46,027 nucleotides of DNA, taken from positions 1 through 46,027 of the forward strand of contig LRSR01009055.1 of NCBI GenBank assembly GCA_001579985.1. The letters run 5' to 3'. Below the pieces are notes generated by a model that was not told the origin of the DNA, did not search any database, and was given only the letters and a program-made list of their open reading frames with translations. The position numbers were made by a program, and so were the translations under genes. Shown here in pieces: positions 25,009 to 35,263 of this stretch; positions within the stretch are counted from its first letter, which is position 1; each line of letters opens with the position of its first letter. The stretch is from Hypsibius dujardini (lineage: Eukaryota > Tardigrada > Eutardigrada > Parachela > Hypsibiidae).

Positions 25009-25699
25009 TCCCTGCGTCAGTTGATGAAGACGGAAGAAAATTATATTTTTTGCGTCTCAAAAAATAGAAGCAAAAAAGTGGTTGCCTTTGTTTACGGGTT
25101 GAAAATTCGGATAGAAATTAGCTCCTCTGCGGAAAAAAACCAATAAAAACGCCTTCGAGGCATTTGCAAAATTTGCAATGTCATGAATGCGGTGTTTTCC
25201 CGGCACCGTAAAAAAGTTTCAGCCGCTCGAATTTAATAGTACAGATGACTACCGACTGCTGTCGTGTACGCACAAGATGAGTTCCAATTTAGTTGCCTCA
25301 TCTGTAAAGGCATTCTTCAAGTTCCAATGACGCATGTTTTGTCTGGATCATGTTGAAAATAATGCAGGTTTAACCTGTTAACACCCCGTGACCGATTCGA
25401 CTGGATTATAACACCAAAACTACATTTTGCACGAAACTGTCTTTCAGATAATAAAAAGAAAGATATAAATTGAACCATTGTTTTGGGTCACGTGACTAAA
25501 TTCAGCTTTGTTCCTAGATTGACTACTGTTCGCTGTAGTTGTATGGCAAAGACGTGTTTCGCTCCCCAAGGGGTGTGGCAATACAAACAACTCCCCTGAG
25601 GACGCCCCGGGGGTCCAGCTTGGGTCTGGACCCCTGGCACTGCTAGGGGGTACTGAGGTACTAATATTTTATTGCTGTCAAAATATGTGATCGTTGAAA
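25009..25699. other. Intergenic spacer between thyroglobulin-like units
   Basis: No exon is visible. A GC-rich stretch at about 25560-25660 contains the imperfect palindrome GGGTCCAGCTTGGGTCTGGACCC (in two halves, 25611-25633). The left limit of the large tandem duplication lies near the right end of this region. Confidence 0.5.
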
Positions 25700-26879
25700 T
25701 CAGTCGTATTTCGAGTCCTTATCGAGTCGAGTCCCCCTGACAGCAGAAATAAACATGGGCGTCTCCTCTGCTTTCACGCATTCCTCCGGTTTATCCGATG
25801 TGCCATTGTAAAAGAATGGCTTGAGAATCGGATCTCCGAATACCTCATCCACACATTGCGCTTTGCCGATGGGGTAGAACTGTAGCGCCTTGAATCTTCC
25901 AGTTTTATCGTCACACCGGGGCAAAATATCGTCCTTATTTCGATCTGCGGTGTAAAATATAGGTTAGAAAAGGCCTCCCCCGTCAACGAGCCAATGCTTC
26001 CTTCCAAAATATTGGTGCAAAGTCAGACGTAAATTCTAACAAAATTACTAGAAGCAGTGATCGACCGAACAATTTATTTTTATTTTACAATAACATTGGG
26101 TGATGAATCACGCTGAGATAGGACAATACGTCCTTCGCTAAACCAATTAACGCGAACGAAAAAAAAGAAAAACAGTTTGTCCCACACGGCTTGCCATACG
26201 CCTAATAAATCTCTTGACTGTATTTCAAGATGTTTGATCTACCTGTCCGAATCAATCGACGTTCCACGAAACAGTCACAAAAAATCTCCGTGGCACTACC
26301 CAAATGGTTGGTCTTGATGGGATCAAACACAATTTCTCCAATCTGGAAGACCCCGTCAGTTAAATAAATATAAATATAAATAAGCATTTTATTCAAATAT
26401 AATGTAGATCTTGTGGCCAAAAATCACGAAAAGCAACTACTTTGTTCCAAATTAATAGGGCGGTTGGCGTGTATAATGGCCTAGCAGGCATATTTAATCG
26501 CAACTTTCCAGCCTGGACAAAATTAACGGGGCTAGTCTACGCTATGGAATGAGTTTAAATATTTAAATTCGGCGTTTTATTTAAATAAATTTTTTATTTT
26601 TAATTAAAAGAAGCTATTTTGTTTTAAATATATTTAAAGTATAATTTATTTAATCTCAGCAATGAATTGAAATTTATTTTATATTTTATTTAAATGAAAA
26701 ACTCTTATTTAAAGAAAATTAGTTCTCCCTGAGCAAATCTGAAATGCAAAATCTGTTTTTACCAACAGGTGGATTCAGTATTTGATTGACAGTGGGAAAT
26801 GGAACTTACTTTTGGTGAATGAAGCGTTTAACAGTACTGCTAAAACTATACCAAAGAATAATCCCGCCCTGGAACGCAT
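25700..26879 (-). pseudogene. Thyroglobulin type-1-like gene with first-module exon interrupted by AT-rich DNA
   Basis: The signal-peptide exon is 26810-26879 (MRSRAGLFFGIVLAVLLNAS, donor GTAAGT). The second-module exon is 25700-25944 (LPRCDDKTGRFKALQFYPIG, tail RLDKDSKYD). Of the first-module exon only the 3' part survives (26243 to about 26345, IGEIVFDPIKTNHLG...CDCFVERRLIRTG), together with the acceptor and a few bases near 26716-26740. About 370 bp of very AT-rich DNA replaces the rest, including the Cys-rich WIPKCDEDGLY region. The gene cannot encode the complete protein. Its duplicate is at 35264-36555. Confidence 0.65.
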
Positions 26880-27093
26880 ATTTGGTGCAATGTCAAATAA
26901 GTGGAGAGTAAATGAATGTTCTTTTTTTGCTACAACGAATATACATTCCCACCTTGAGGACGTCGACAATTTGCAGCGATTATCTCTAGAAGTAGTCTCG
27001 GTCTCGGTATTCTACCCCTCGGACTACCTCAAGGAAAACATAAAAAATTGAGTCAGTTTGAATTTGATTCTTCCAAAATACAGCAACAACAAA

Positions 27094-27142
<49 letters not shown>
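27094..27142 (+). repeat. ACAG microsatellite
   Basis: About twelve ACAG units upstream of the intact thyroglobulin-like gene's 3' end. This is the same tetranucleotide, in complement, as the CTGT tracts elsewhere in the window. Confidence 0.95.
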
Positions 27143-27369
27143 TAGACACTGTCAGGGAGACAAGGGAAAATCTTCCGACGTCTTTTCTGTACCCCATTGG
27201 GCCGGTTTTTATCGTGTATTGCTAGCTACTTAGCTGCATGATATGTACATGTCGCAGCTCATTCTGTCATTCAAAAGCACATAATTGAATTGTTTCTTGT
27301 TAGCTAGCAAAACTTTTCAAGCAAATTCATCGAGCTTAACATGCATCTCAAATCATCATAACGTTAGAA

Positions 27370-28423
27370 TCAGTCGTATTTCGATTCTTTATCAAGTCGC
27401 CCCCTGATAGCTGAGATGTCCATGGGCATGTCCTCGGCATTCACGCATTCCTCCGGTTTTTCCGACGTACCATTGTAAACGAATGGTCCGAACGTTGGGT
27501 CTCCGAAAACCTCATCTACGCACTGCGCCTTGCCATTGGGATAGAACTGCAGCGCTTTGAAACGACCGGTTTTTTCATCGCACCTGGGCACAATGTCATC
27601 CTTATGTCGACCTACAAGCAGAAATTGAGGAAATTACAAATCAAGAATACACACAAACAAAGACAGTTCTGTCCACTGCTGAAGTTACAATACTTTCATG
27701 GTAATAAGGAGTCAGATTTCGGGATGCCATATGGCACAAAAGATATCTGAAAATGTGTAAAATTTTTTTCTCAACGAAATTCGGGATTGAAAGTTATGAT
27801 TGATTGTGCGATTGACTGAATCTAGTTTTTTAACGTTTAGCACAGAAAATATCTTTTTTGTTATGGCGTTTATTTGCTATCTCCGATGGGCCATTTTGTC
27901 CCTGATGGCTTGCCAAAAGCCTAACAATTAAGTACCCTGGACATTTTTTTTATCAAGGTGTAGCTACCTGTCCGTATAAGTCGGCGTTCCACTGAACAAT
28001 CGCAGTAGACTTTTGCGGAACTGTCCAAATGATTTTTCTTGACGGGATCGAACACAATTTCTCCCGTCGTGGGAAGGACGCAAAAGGTTTCATTATTTTG
28101 TCGACGTTGGCGCATCACGTACAATCCGTCTTCGTCGCATTTCGGGATCCAAGTAGATTGACTAGGGACTTCGATTTTTCTCGGAGACCCCGGACCGCCG
28201 TTTAAAACGACCTGGCTAGAGACTGACGCATTGAAAGGCGCCAAACTGATGCTCTGATATTCCACGCAGGAATTCTGTCGCAGCAAATCTGAAATGCAAA
28301 AATATCTGTTCATTCATAAGATGACTCGGGAATGACTCTCTATGGGAGCTTACTTTGGCCCCATGAAAAATGTAACAGTAAACCCAAAACGGTGCCAAAG
28401 GTTAATCCGGGTGGGGAATCCAT
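27370..28423 (-). CDS. Secreted protein with two thyroglobulin type-1-like modules
   Basis: Exons 28354-28423, 27968-28288 and 27370-27611 join at phase-1 introns into 210 residues. Exon 1 is a signal peptide (MDSPPGLTFGTVLGLLLHFS). Exon 2 has Cys in NSCVEYQ, WIPKCDEDGLYVMRQRRQNN, ETFCVLPTTGEIVFDP and CDCSVERRLIRTG. Exon 3 has VPRCDEKTGRFKALQFYPNG, KAQCVDEVFGDP, and Cys in EECVNAE, ending RGRLDKESKYD. It shares exon plan, module order and tail with the gene at 23600-25008. Exon 2 is almost identical to the orphan exon 36914-37234 in the second duplication unit. Likely role: extracellular protein, perhaps a protease inhibitor, by analogy with thyroglobulin type-1 inhibitors only. Confidence 0.78.
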
Positions 28424-28598
28424 GTTTGCTTGAATAAATGTCAGAAATGATCGGAGAGTGAAAGTGCTGTCTCAGAGCGCAACGAACACACGTTCACACG
28501 TGGAGAATTACGTTATTCGTGGTGAATACAGGTTTTGTCAGTCTTTGGCGCTCATCTCGCCACTCATACTGCCTCAAGGAAGCGTGTAAAAAAACAGT

Positions 28599-29344
28599 AA
28601 CTGACAAGGGAACAATCACCAGCGCAACTTTCAGATCGTGACCAAACTTTTTTCTTGAATACCATGTCCCCTAACATGATTTTACAAATTATGACTCGCG
28701 GCAAAGAGTTTCCCGTTCAACGGGGAAAAATTCGGGAAGATCTCAATTGGCGCACGTACATTACCATAGCATGAGCGCTTGATTGAATGATTGAATGAGC
28801 GTTTGATTGATGGCACGTACTAAAACATGTGCTGTGCTGGTTGTGTACTCAAGTACAATGCAGTCCAGTACTAATACAATATTTTTTGGACAATTTTTTC
28901 TAACGAAATTGTACAAAAAACAAAACAATTTTTTAAATAGCTAAAGCCAGATTTTAATATAAGAAATATAAATAAGAATATAGTGTTTTGCCTAATTGTT
29001 TCCAAAAAGAGCATTAAGAGCATTCCAAAAAGAGTCCAAAAAATACTGTATTAGTACTGCACTGCATTGTACTTGAGTACACAACCAGCACAGCACACGC
29101 GCACAGCACAGTACATGTTTTAGTACGTGCCATCAATCAAACGCTCATTCAATCATTCAATCAAGCGCTCATGGTATGGCAATGTACGTGCGCCAATTGA
29201 GATCTTCCCGAATTTCTCCCCGTTGAACGGGAAACTCTTTGCCGCGAGTCAGATTTTGTAAAATCATGTTAGGGGACATGGTATTCAAGAAACTTTTTTG
29301 GTCACGATCTGAAAGTTGCACTGGTGATTGTTCCCTTGTCAGTT
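28599..29344. mobile_element. Palindromic element with about 305-bp inverted arms
   Basis: The left arm (28599 to about 28903) and right arm (about 29032-29344) are near-perfect inverted repeats ending in AACTGACAAGGGAACAATCA and its complement. The arms include palindromic CATGTTTTAGTACGTGCCAT-like segments. The centre is about 130 bp of AT-rich DNA. There is no transposase frame and I find no convincing target-site duplication. The sequence is unlike foldback element A. It is inserted just upstream of the intact thyroglobulin-like gene, and the second duplication unit shows no counterpart, so it may have inserted after the duplication. Confidence 0.82.
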
Positions 29345-29654
29345 GAGTGCGAATTACTTCAATTAAAGACGCAGCACGTTAAGGAGTCGGTGTGGAAATC
29401 TGACATGTCCCTGTCATACACACGTGGCAAAAACCTCAAGCCGACCGAATCAAAATCATCTTTTTACTAGCGGCCAGCAATTTGGGGTGGTCGGAGTTTG
29501 AACCGTTTAGGCCGATGCGTGCACCTGTTTTTGACCACAGCTGACCACGCAGTCTTTGCTCTGTCGATTGATTGATTTGCTTCAAATTATTTTGACAACC
29601 TGGTGTTGAACCAATGAATCAAGCAATGTGAAAAACAGCTGCACGCATTGGTAA
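29345..29654. repeat. Dispersed repeat shared with 44215-44380
   Basis: ACCTCAAGCCGACCGAAT near 29452 and GGTGGTCGGAGTTTGAA near 29486 match the complement of 44284-44360. TGAATCAAGCAATGTGAAAA near 29615 matches 44231-44252 in direct orientation. The parts are rearranged between the two copies. No exon is visible. Confidence 0.45.
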
Positions 29655-29729
29655 AATTGGATTATGGTCGCAAGTGGAATTGGTGTTGCTTACTTGGAAA
29701 GATGTTCAAGCGCCGAATTCAGAACCACT

Positions 29730-30311
29730 TGGAAATAATTTTTTTATTAAGACATATTCAAGGGATGAATATGAACAATTATTTCACCGCCATAGACAGG
29801 CGAATTTATTTTTGGTTAAATTTCGAATTTGGAAACGGTCCACTGCATTTACATTTCGGCTTGGTGCAATCAATTGATTGCTCGATCTAAAGCCGTCTGC
29901 TTTCCCTTAGGGTTGATTGTTGATTCACTGTCCTTTTTCGACTTTATGACTCGATTGATTGATCGATTGTGACTTGTGACTGGACTGAAGAGCTCCTGTC
30001 ACATAACAGTAATCGTTCAAATCAGCAAGAACGTGCTCGCCTGCTTCATTGGAAAAAAGCAGTTCCTTTTCTTCGGTGAATTCTGTAACACTGCACCGCA
30101 AGCTGCTTTCAATGAAACCTACGAACAAAGTGTTGAAAATAGGCAAAACAATCCACATTATCCCCCGAACCTGCAAATTGTTCACGACATGAGCAGGATA
30201 TAAAAATTAGCGGCCCAAAAATACTTCAAAATTTGTGAAATTTCTAGCATTTGCATTGGGCCAAAAATCTGGTCGATATTTTCCAGGCCTTTTATTGCGA
30301 CTTGCAAGATG
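29730..30311. other. Unit 1-specific stretch without a clear gene
   Basis: This 580 bp is missing from the second duplication unit, where flanking bases are joined near 37747. A minus-strand open frame at 29925-30185 starts with hydrophobic residues (MWIVLPIFNTLFVGFI), like a signal peptide, but I see no further exon or homology, so I do not call it a gene. Confidence 0.4.
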
Positions 30312-30879
30312 GACACGCGCCACTCCAACAAACACTTGATAAATCCCATGCCCCATCTCACAACTGACATTCTCCCAGCAATACATCTCACATATCTCAC
30401 TCCCATCTCCCAAAACAACCATCCCACATCTCCCATCGCCCCATTCACATACCAAGGTGGCCAAAATGCTTAGCCCACCTAGTCAAGCCATTCAACTCGG
30501 CCAATGCATGGAACACTGCCCTGAACGAGTTAAGTGGCTTGACTCGGTGAGCCAATTATTCCGTCGGTGTGTGTATCACATCTCACACCTTTCATTTGTT
30601 TAGCCATTTTCTAGTCAGCAAAAAATGATAACGCAGAACTGACCAATTTAATCATAGCTGAGGAAGTTCCACCTGAAGTATAAGAAGCCTTGAGGTTCGC
30701 CTTGAAACTACTACTCTCCCCCCCCCCCACCATTCAGTGCCGTTCACCAAATTAGCACTGTAAGAACAAGTATACGAAAAAGCACGACTGTACGATCAAG
30801 CAATCTAGCACAACGAGTAAGCTGTACGAAATGAGCCAATCAGAGGAGAGTGAATCAGATTGAGAGCATTCGGTATGTA

Positions 30880-31003
30880 GCACTGTCAGCAAGGACAAGA
30901 TCAACAAGTATCGACACATCGTGGACCGGGTGCTGTTGGTTCCGTTGGATTTTGAAACCTTTGGACCTTGGGACCGGAAGCCAAAACGCTGATCGCCGAT
31001 GTC
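30880..31003 (+). pseudogene. Frameshifted retrotransposon reverse-transcriptase tail fragment
   Basis: The same sequence as 38228-38390 in unit 2, with one G missing (TTGGGACC against TTGGGGACC), which breaks the frame after VPLDFETFGP. It is a relic within unit 1. Confidence 0.35.
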
Positions 31004-31904
31004 GCCCCTTTTTGTTGCCTTTTTTACGCCTTTTTCCTGGCACTATTGTGCGTATGCGCTCTGATACAACGGTTATTAATTGAACGCAAAAAAACAGTCA
31101 ACGAGGAATCTGATTCGGCGGGATCTCACCGAGTTTCGAGATTCAGTGAACGAAACCAGTGAATCGCCTCTAATTTTCCGCCGTAGTGACTGTTGTCTCT
31201 TGCGGTTTTTCATGTAACAGATTCAATATTGCCGAGTGAACAAAATTCACCCGCCATTCTGTGGCTCCGTGTCGTGATCGATCGACCCCGTGACCCAATT
31301 TATATTCAGCTTCGGGCACAACAATTCGTACAGCCGTGTGATGCGCTCGATAATGCTTTGTTGGACTTTGTAACAGCTCGTTAATCAGTGAAACACTCTT
31401 TTGTCGGGGCCCCACATTTTCACATTTTCACAATTCGGAAACGACGAAGACCAAAGTCGTACCCTAACATCTAGGCCACTGTCGAAGAAACTAATCAATT
31501 TTCAGTGATGAATTAACAAATTAATCAGTGATGATGCTAGCCACCGAGGAATGGTCTTAAAAAAATGCAAAACCAAACAAAATACCTAAATCTGTAAATT
31601 CAATAAACTGAAATATAAATTCATTAGCCGAATTATATTTAATTTATGTTTTAGTGTTTATAAAACACGTTGCTGAGACATTGCAAAAACTTAGCAAAGT
31701 TTCTCGGCAGATGCGAATTTTTTCTTTATGAAATGATAAGAAGACTCTTCAGAAACCAAATAGAAGTCGCGATAAATTCAGATATTCCAATGATGCCTCT
31801 TAAAATAACAATTATTTGACTCTCGGACCATTGTACAGCTTAAATGTAGTCGGACTAGGAATGGTAAAACCTAAAACTTGTCAACAAATTTGTTTTTTTT
31901 ATAG

Positions 31905-32395
31905 TCAACTCAACTTACAAGGGATTATTCATCTGCGTCAATCTGAGATCTGGTCTAACTTTTTCTTATGCATACATACTATCAAACTATGATTTTAGAA
32001 AATATGACTGGTTCCCCTTAGCTCCCTGTTTGAGGTGGAAAATATCGGGGAAGACTCTTATTACGGCAGCTGCTTTAAAGCTTTCCCCATAGCATTGATT
32101 GCTTGAAACACGAAAATTATTTTGTTTGTTTACCCATTTAACGGTTCAGGCTAACAAATCGATGCACAAGCCATTCGATAATCAGTCAATCAATCGATTA
32201 ATTATTGTTATTACGAAAGCATTAAAATAACTACCGCGAATCTTCTCCTATTTTTCATCTCAAACAGGAAACCGAGGGGAACTGGTCATGTTTTCTAAAA
32301 TCATGGTCTAATAATACGCATCCATGAAAAAAATTTAGACCCGATTTCAGACTGACGCAAGTAAATATTCCCTTGTTAGTGTTAAATTTTAATTT
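31905..32395. mobile_element. Inverted-repeat element, copy in unit 1
   Basis: The arms (about 31912-32050 and 32255-32390) are imperfect inverted repeats: ACAAGGGATTATTCATCTGC on the left against the complement of GCAAGTAAATATTCCCTTGT on the right, with ATGACTGGTTCCCCT against AGGGGAACTGGTCAT inside. No coding capacity. The same element lies at the same place in unit 2 (39415-39900), so it inserted before the duplication. Confidence 0.6.
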
Positions 32396-33111
32396 CGTTG
32401 CCTTTAAAAAAACTTTCTAGTTTAAATGGATTTCATTTCATTAAGTTTTCCATTTTCCAGTTGAATATTTAGTATTTTAAGCGTTAGATTTAGTTTTGCT
32501 AGTAAGCTTGAAAACCAAAAGCCAAAAAATTAGTTATGAAACGTTTTAGTTTAGTTTGACTAAAAGCTTTAATTTAGCTTCATCTTTGCAAAATCTAAAG
32601 CTTAATTTTAATGGGATAATTTCACTAATTTGAAATTATTTTTTGTTTCTTTTCGATTGAATTGTTAGGAACTGAGACTTGTAACAAACAAAAAGAACTA
32701 AAGGCAAGAAACAAGTTTTAGATTTATTGTTAGGTTAATTTTTTTTAGTTTTGTGTAACTTCACCATTCCAATACATAACTACAGTTCAATCTTAGATCA
32801 TACCCAATCTGTAAATTAGGTCGAATTCGTTCATATATTTAGAAAATTTTTTATGAAATTACGCAACTGTCTATAAGCCTTCATAAATTTCGCGCGTAGT
32901 AACAGTTGCATTCTTTTATTGTATCACACACACCTGCATCTTGACCCCACAACGAACAGACAGGTTTCGATAAATCACAGCTCACTGTCACGCGCCGTAA
33001 TGATGGTTAGGGTAAGAGAGAGAGAAAGAGAGAGATGAAAAGAAAGAAAGTATACTGTCACATTAAAATATATTGCCCCTCCATTGAGGGGGAAAAAATG
33101 AAAAACCAACA

Positions 33112-33117
33112 CATAAA
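33112..33117 (+). promoter_or_regulatory. Possible TATA box of catalase-like gene 1
   Basis: ATAAAA lies about 75 bp upstream of the ATG. The second copy has ATAAAAGG at the same place. The surrounding 100 bp are conserved between the copies, including a small CCCCTCC...GAGGGG hairpin at 33075-33091. Assignment is by position and motif only. Confidence 0.35.
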
Positions 33118-33190
33118 ACGCGTGTCTGAATAAAACAAAACATTTTGCGTCTAGAGCAAATATTTCTTTCTTATTTTGCATTTCTAAAAA

Positions 33191-33858
33191 ATGGCGTTTG
33201 CCTTGCTAGCGCTGTCCCTAGCTGCCGTGGTGGGCCAGGCCCTGGCCGTACTCCCAGATGGCTACGTGCAAATGAAAGCCGCACAAAAGCAGAAGATCAT
33301 CGGCGACCAAATCCTTGCCAGTCAATACAAGACCTTGCCCAACGGGAAGTACGATGTCGGGGTGGAGATTTCCGAGACCGATCCGCGTCTCCTCGATGTC
33401 CCCTTCGTGCAGGAAGTGTTTTGGGGAACTTCGGATGAGTTGGCAGAGGGCCGGGACAAGATCATCTCGCCCTACGGAGTGGCCGCCACGTGTGAGCTCA
33501 AGATCTTCCCCAATTCCCCGTACACCGGCATTTACCAAAGCGGCGGATTGTGCACGATGAGGTTGTCATCTAACGGAGGCTTGCCCGGTGCTCGCATTGT
33601 GCCGTTCGTCGCAGTCAAGGTTTGTTTGCTCAGTGCAGGGAAAAAGTCATGCTGTAGTCACCGCATTCATTTTGAATCTCTAGGTTTTTATCGATGGGCA
33701 GCGGTCTCAGAATATTCACGTCGGTTAGTAATTCGAAGCAGTTGTTTGTCTCTTTGCTTGTTGTTTTGCCTGCCTGGTTGTTTGCTTGTCTGTCTGTCTG
33801 TCTGTGTGTCTGTGTGTCTGTGTGTCTGTCTGTGTGTCTGTGTGTGTGTCTGTGTGTG

Positions 33859-33895
<37 letters not shown>

Positions 33896-34674
33896 GCCTG
33901 TGTGTCTGTGTGTCTGTCTGTGTGTCTGTGTGTCTGTCTNTTGTCTGTCTGCCTGGTTGTTTGTCTATCTATCTATCTGACTGTCTGTATGTCTGTCTGT
34001 CTGTCTGTTTGTCTGTTTGTCTGTCAGTCTGTCAGCTAACTGACGAATACATTTCTAATTCGACAGGTGTCAATGTCGAGGGTCAAATTGCTGGTAACGA
34101 AACCCGCTTCTTCAAAGACACCTTACCCTCGGGATACGACGTGACTGTGCCTCCGAACTCTCCCGATTTCATCAAGGCTTTGGCCGTGGGTCTGCAGGAG
34201 TCCATCGACACCTTGTCCTGCGATCCTGGCACCTCGGCGGCTGAGTGCAAACTTCTCCGCCCCGTCAACATCGGCACGCTCGGCCAGGTGGAGCAGGCCT
34301 CGGTCGACCGCAACGGCTACAACGCCTCCAAAATCTACGCCCCTTACCTGGTTCGACTCGTGCCCAACGCGGAGCTGGTCCCGCTCGACCAGGGCACCGT
34401 CAACTACCGCGCCGAACTGGTGAGGACCCTCAAGGCGGACTATCGGATGTTCGACGTCGAGACAAAGCGCAGCTCCTGCGACGACTGGATCAAGATCGGG
34501 GAATTGTGGTCGCGCAGTGTCTTCACCGCAGGCAATTACGAGGATCAGAGGCTCCGTCATCAGCAGTCCCGTCGCCAGTGGTCCCCCGAGTTCATCGCGC
34601 CCGGCCCGGTCTGCAACGGTCCCATTGGTCAGCTGACATATGGCGATTACGCCAAGTGGGTTCCATCCAAATAA
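33191..34674 (+). CDS. Secreted catalase-superfamily-like protein, copy 1
   Basis: Exons 33191-33619, 33684-33723 and 34067-34674 (phases 0 and 1) give 358 residues. A signal peptide is clear ([19 protein letters not shown], cut before VLPDGY). Across the splice sites the protein reads [20 protein letters not shown] then [11 protein letters not shown]. This follows the catalase-like superfamily pattern [FV]-P-x-[LVI]-A-[LIV]-K-x2-x-DG-x-[PR]-S-x-N. Upstream, the segment around [10 protein letters not shown] and later [20 protein letters not shown] also fit that group. I see no clear catalase haem-ligand or distal-His motif, so peroxide-splitting activity is not implied. N-glycosylation sequons occur (NET, NAS). 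Poly(A) signal AATAAA (34670-34675) overlaps the stop. A base N at 33940 sits in the intron 2 microsatellite. Short exon 2 (40 nt) is supported by both copies. The split gene model is strong; the family is moderate. Confidence 0.8.
33784..34032 (+). repeat. CTGT/GTGT microsatellite in intron 2 of catalase-like gene 1
   Basis: Pyrimidine-rich CTGT units with interspersed GTGT, including one unresolved base at 33940. It fills most of intron 2 (33724-34066) and ends about 35 bp before the acceptor. Open frames with LSVC repeats here are translated microsatellite. Confidence 0.95.
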
Positions 34675-34675
34675 A
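34670..34675 (+). terminator. Poly(A) signal overlapping the stop codon, copy 1
   Basis: AATAAA contains the TAA stop (34672-34674). The same arrangement is at 42280-42285. Confidence 0.6.
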
Positions 34676-35038
34676 GCCTCGATTTTCTAACGAATTACCC
34701 GTTTTTTGTACTGTTTTGTACCGTTCTAAAACTTTTCATTGCACAGAGTGGTGGGCAAACAGCCCGGGGGCGTGGCTACAGCTACGTCTTAGAACTGCGT
34801 CGTCAGAGTCTTGAACTAAAGTTTGGAATATTTTTAGTTGTTTGTGTGTTTTGCTCTTGGGTAGGATGTGTTTGTATATTTTGTATATTTTAATAATATA
34901 AATGTAGTTTTAATTATATAATATATATAAATATATATATAATATAAAAATAAATAAAAATATATGAAATGTTTTTTGTATGTTTTGTTTTTGGTTTAGA
35001 ATGAATTAGTATTTTTTCCTCATTGTTGAGCAGCAAAA
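34676..35038. other. 3' flank of catalase-like gene 1
   Basis: AT-rich DNA with a TATATA tract at about 34910-34970. The part around GTGGTGGGCAAACAGCCCGG (34750) recurs at 42902 in unit 2. No exon is visible. Confidence 0.5.
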
Positions 35039-35262
35039 ATTTCTGCAAAGTCACTCGGAAGCCTAGATGATACTAGCCCATCTCTCTGCCCCCCCCCCTC
35101 CCCGGCATCGAAAAAATATTCTGCTGATGCCAATCGATTTCAAATCTAATTTGATTTGTACGGTGTCAAAAATTGTGGAATCAAACGTTTTCCAAAAAAC
35201 GATATTTTTGCAGTGTTTAGGATGAATAAATTGAAACTTCGGAAACATGGCTAATGAATCAA
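35039..35262. mobile_element. Foldback element A fragment at the junction of the two duplication units
   Basis: It matches 16898-17115, from TTTCTGCAAAGTCACTCGGA to GAAACTTCGGAAACATG. Unit 1 ends directly before it, and unit 2 starts directly after it within a thyroglobulin-like exon. Confidence 0.75.
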
Positions 35263-35263
35263 C

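Larger units (their letters stand above)
25714..35038 (+). repeat. Tandem segmental duplication, unit 1
   Basis: Segments of this block recur in the same order and orientation in 35263-43060: 25714-26340 with 35264-35905; 27826-28350 with 36766-37312; 29655-29729 and 30312-33190 with 37678-40871; the catalase-like gene with its twin; and 34750-35038 with 42897-43056. Unit-specific DNA includes the palindromic element at 28599-29344, the stretch 29730-30311, and the intact third exon at 27370-27611. Confidence 0.85.

Noticed and set aside
29925-30185. Minus-strand frame with signal-peptide-like start
   Set aside because: No further exon, no homology and absent from the second duplication unit; not enough to call a gene.
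33694-34674. Long open frame with LSVC/CVSV repeats running into the last catalase-like exon
   Set aside because: It is the CTGT microsatellite of intron 2 read through; splice sites, the second copy and family alignment support the three-exon model instead.
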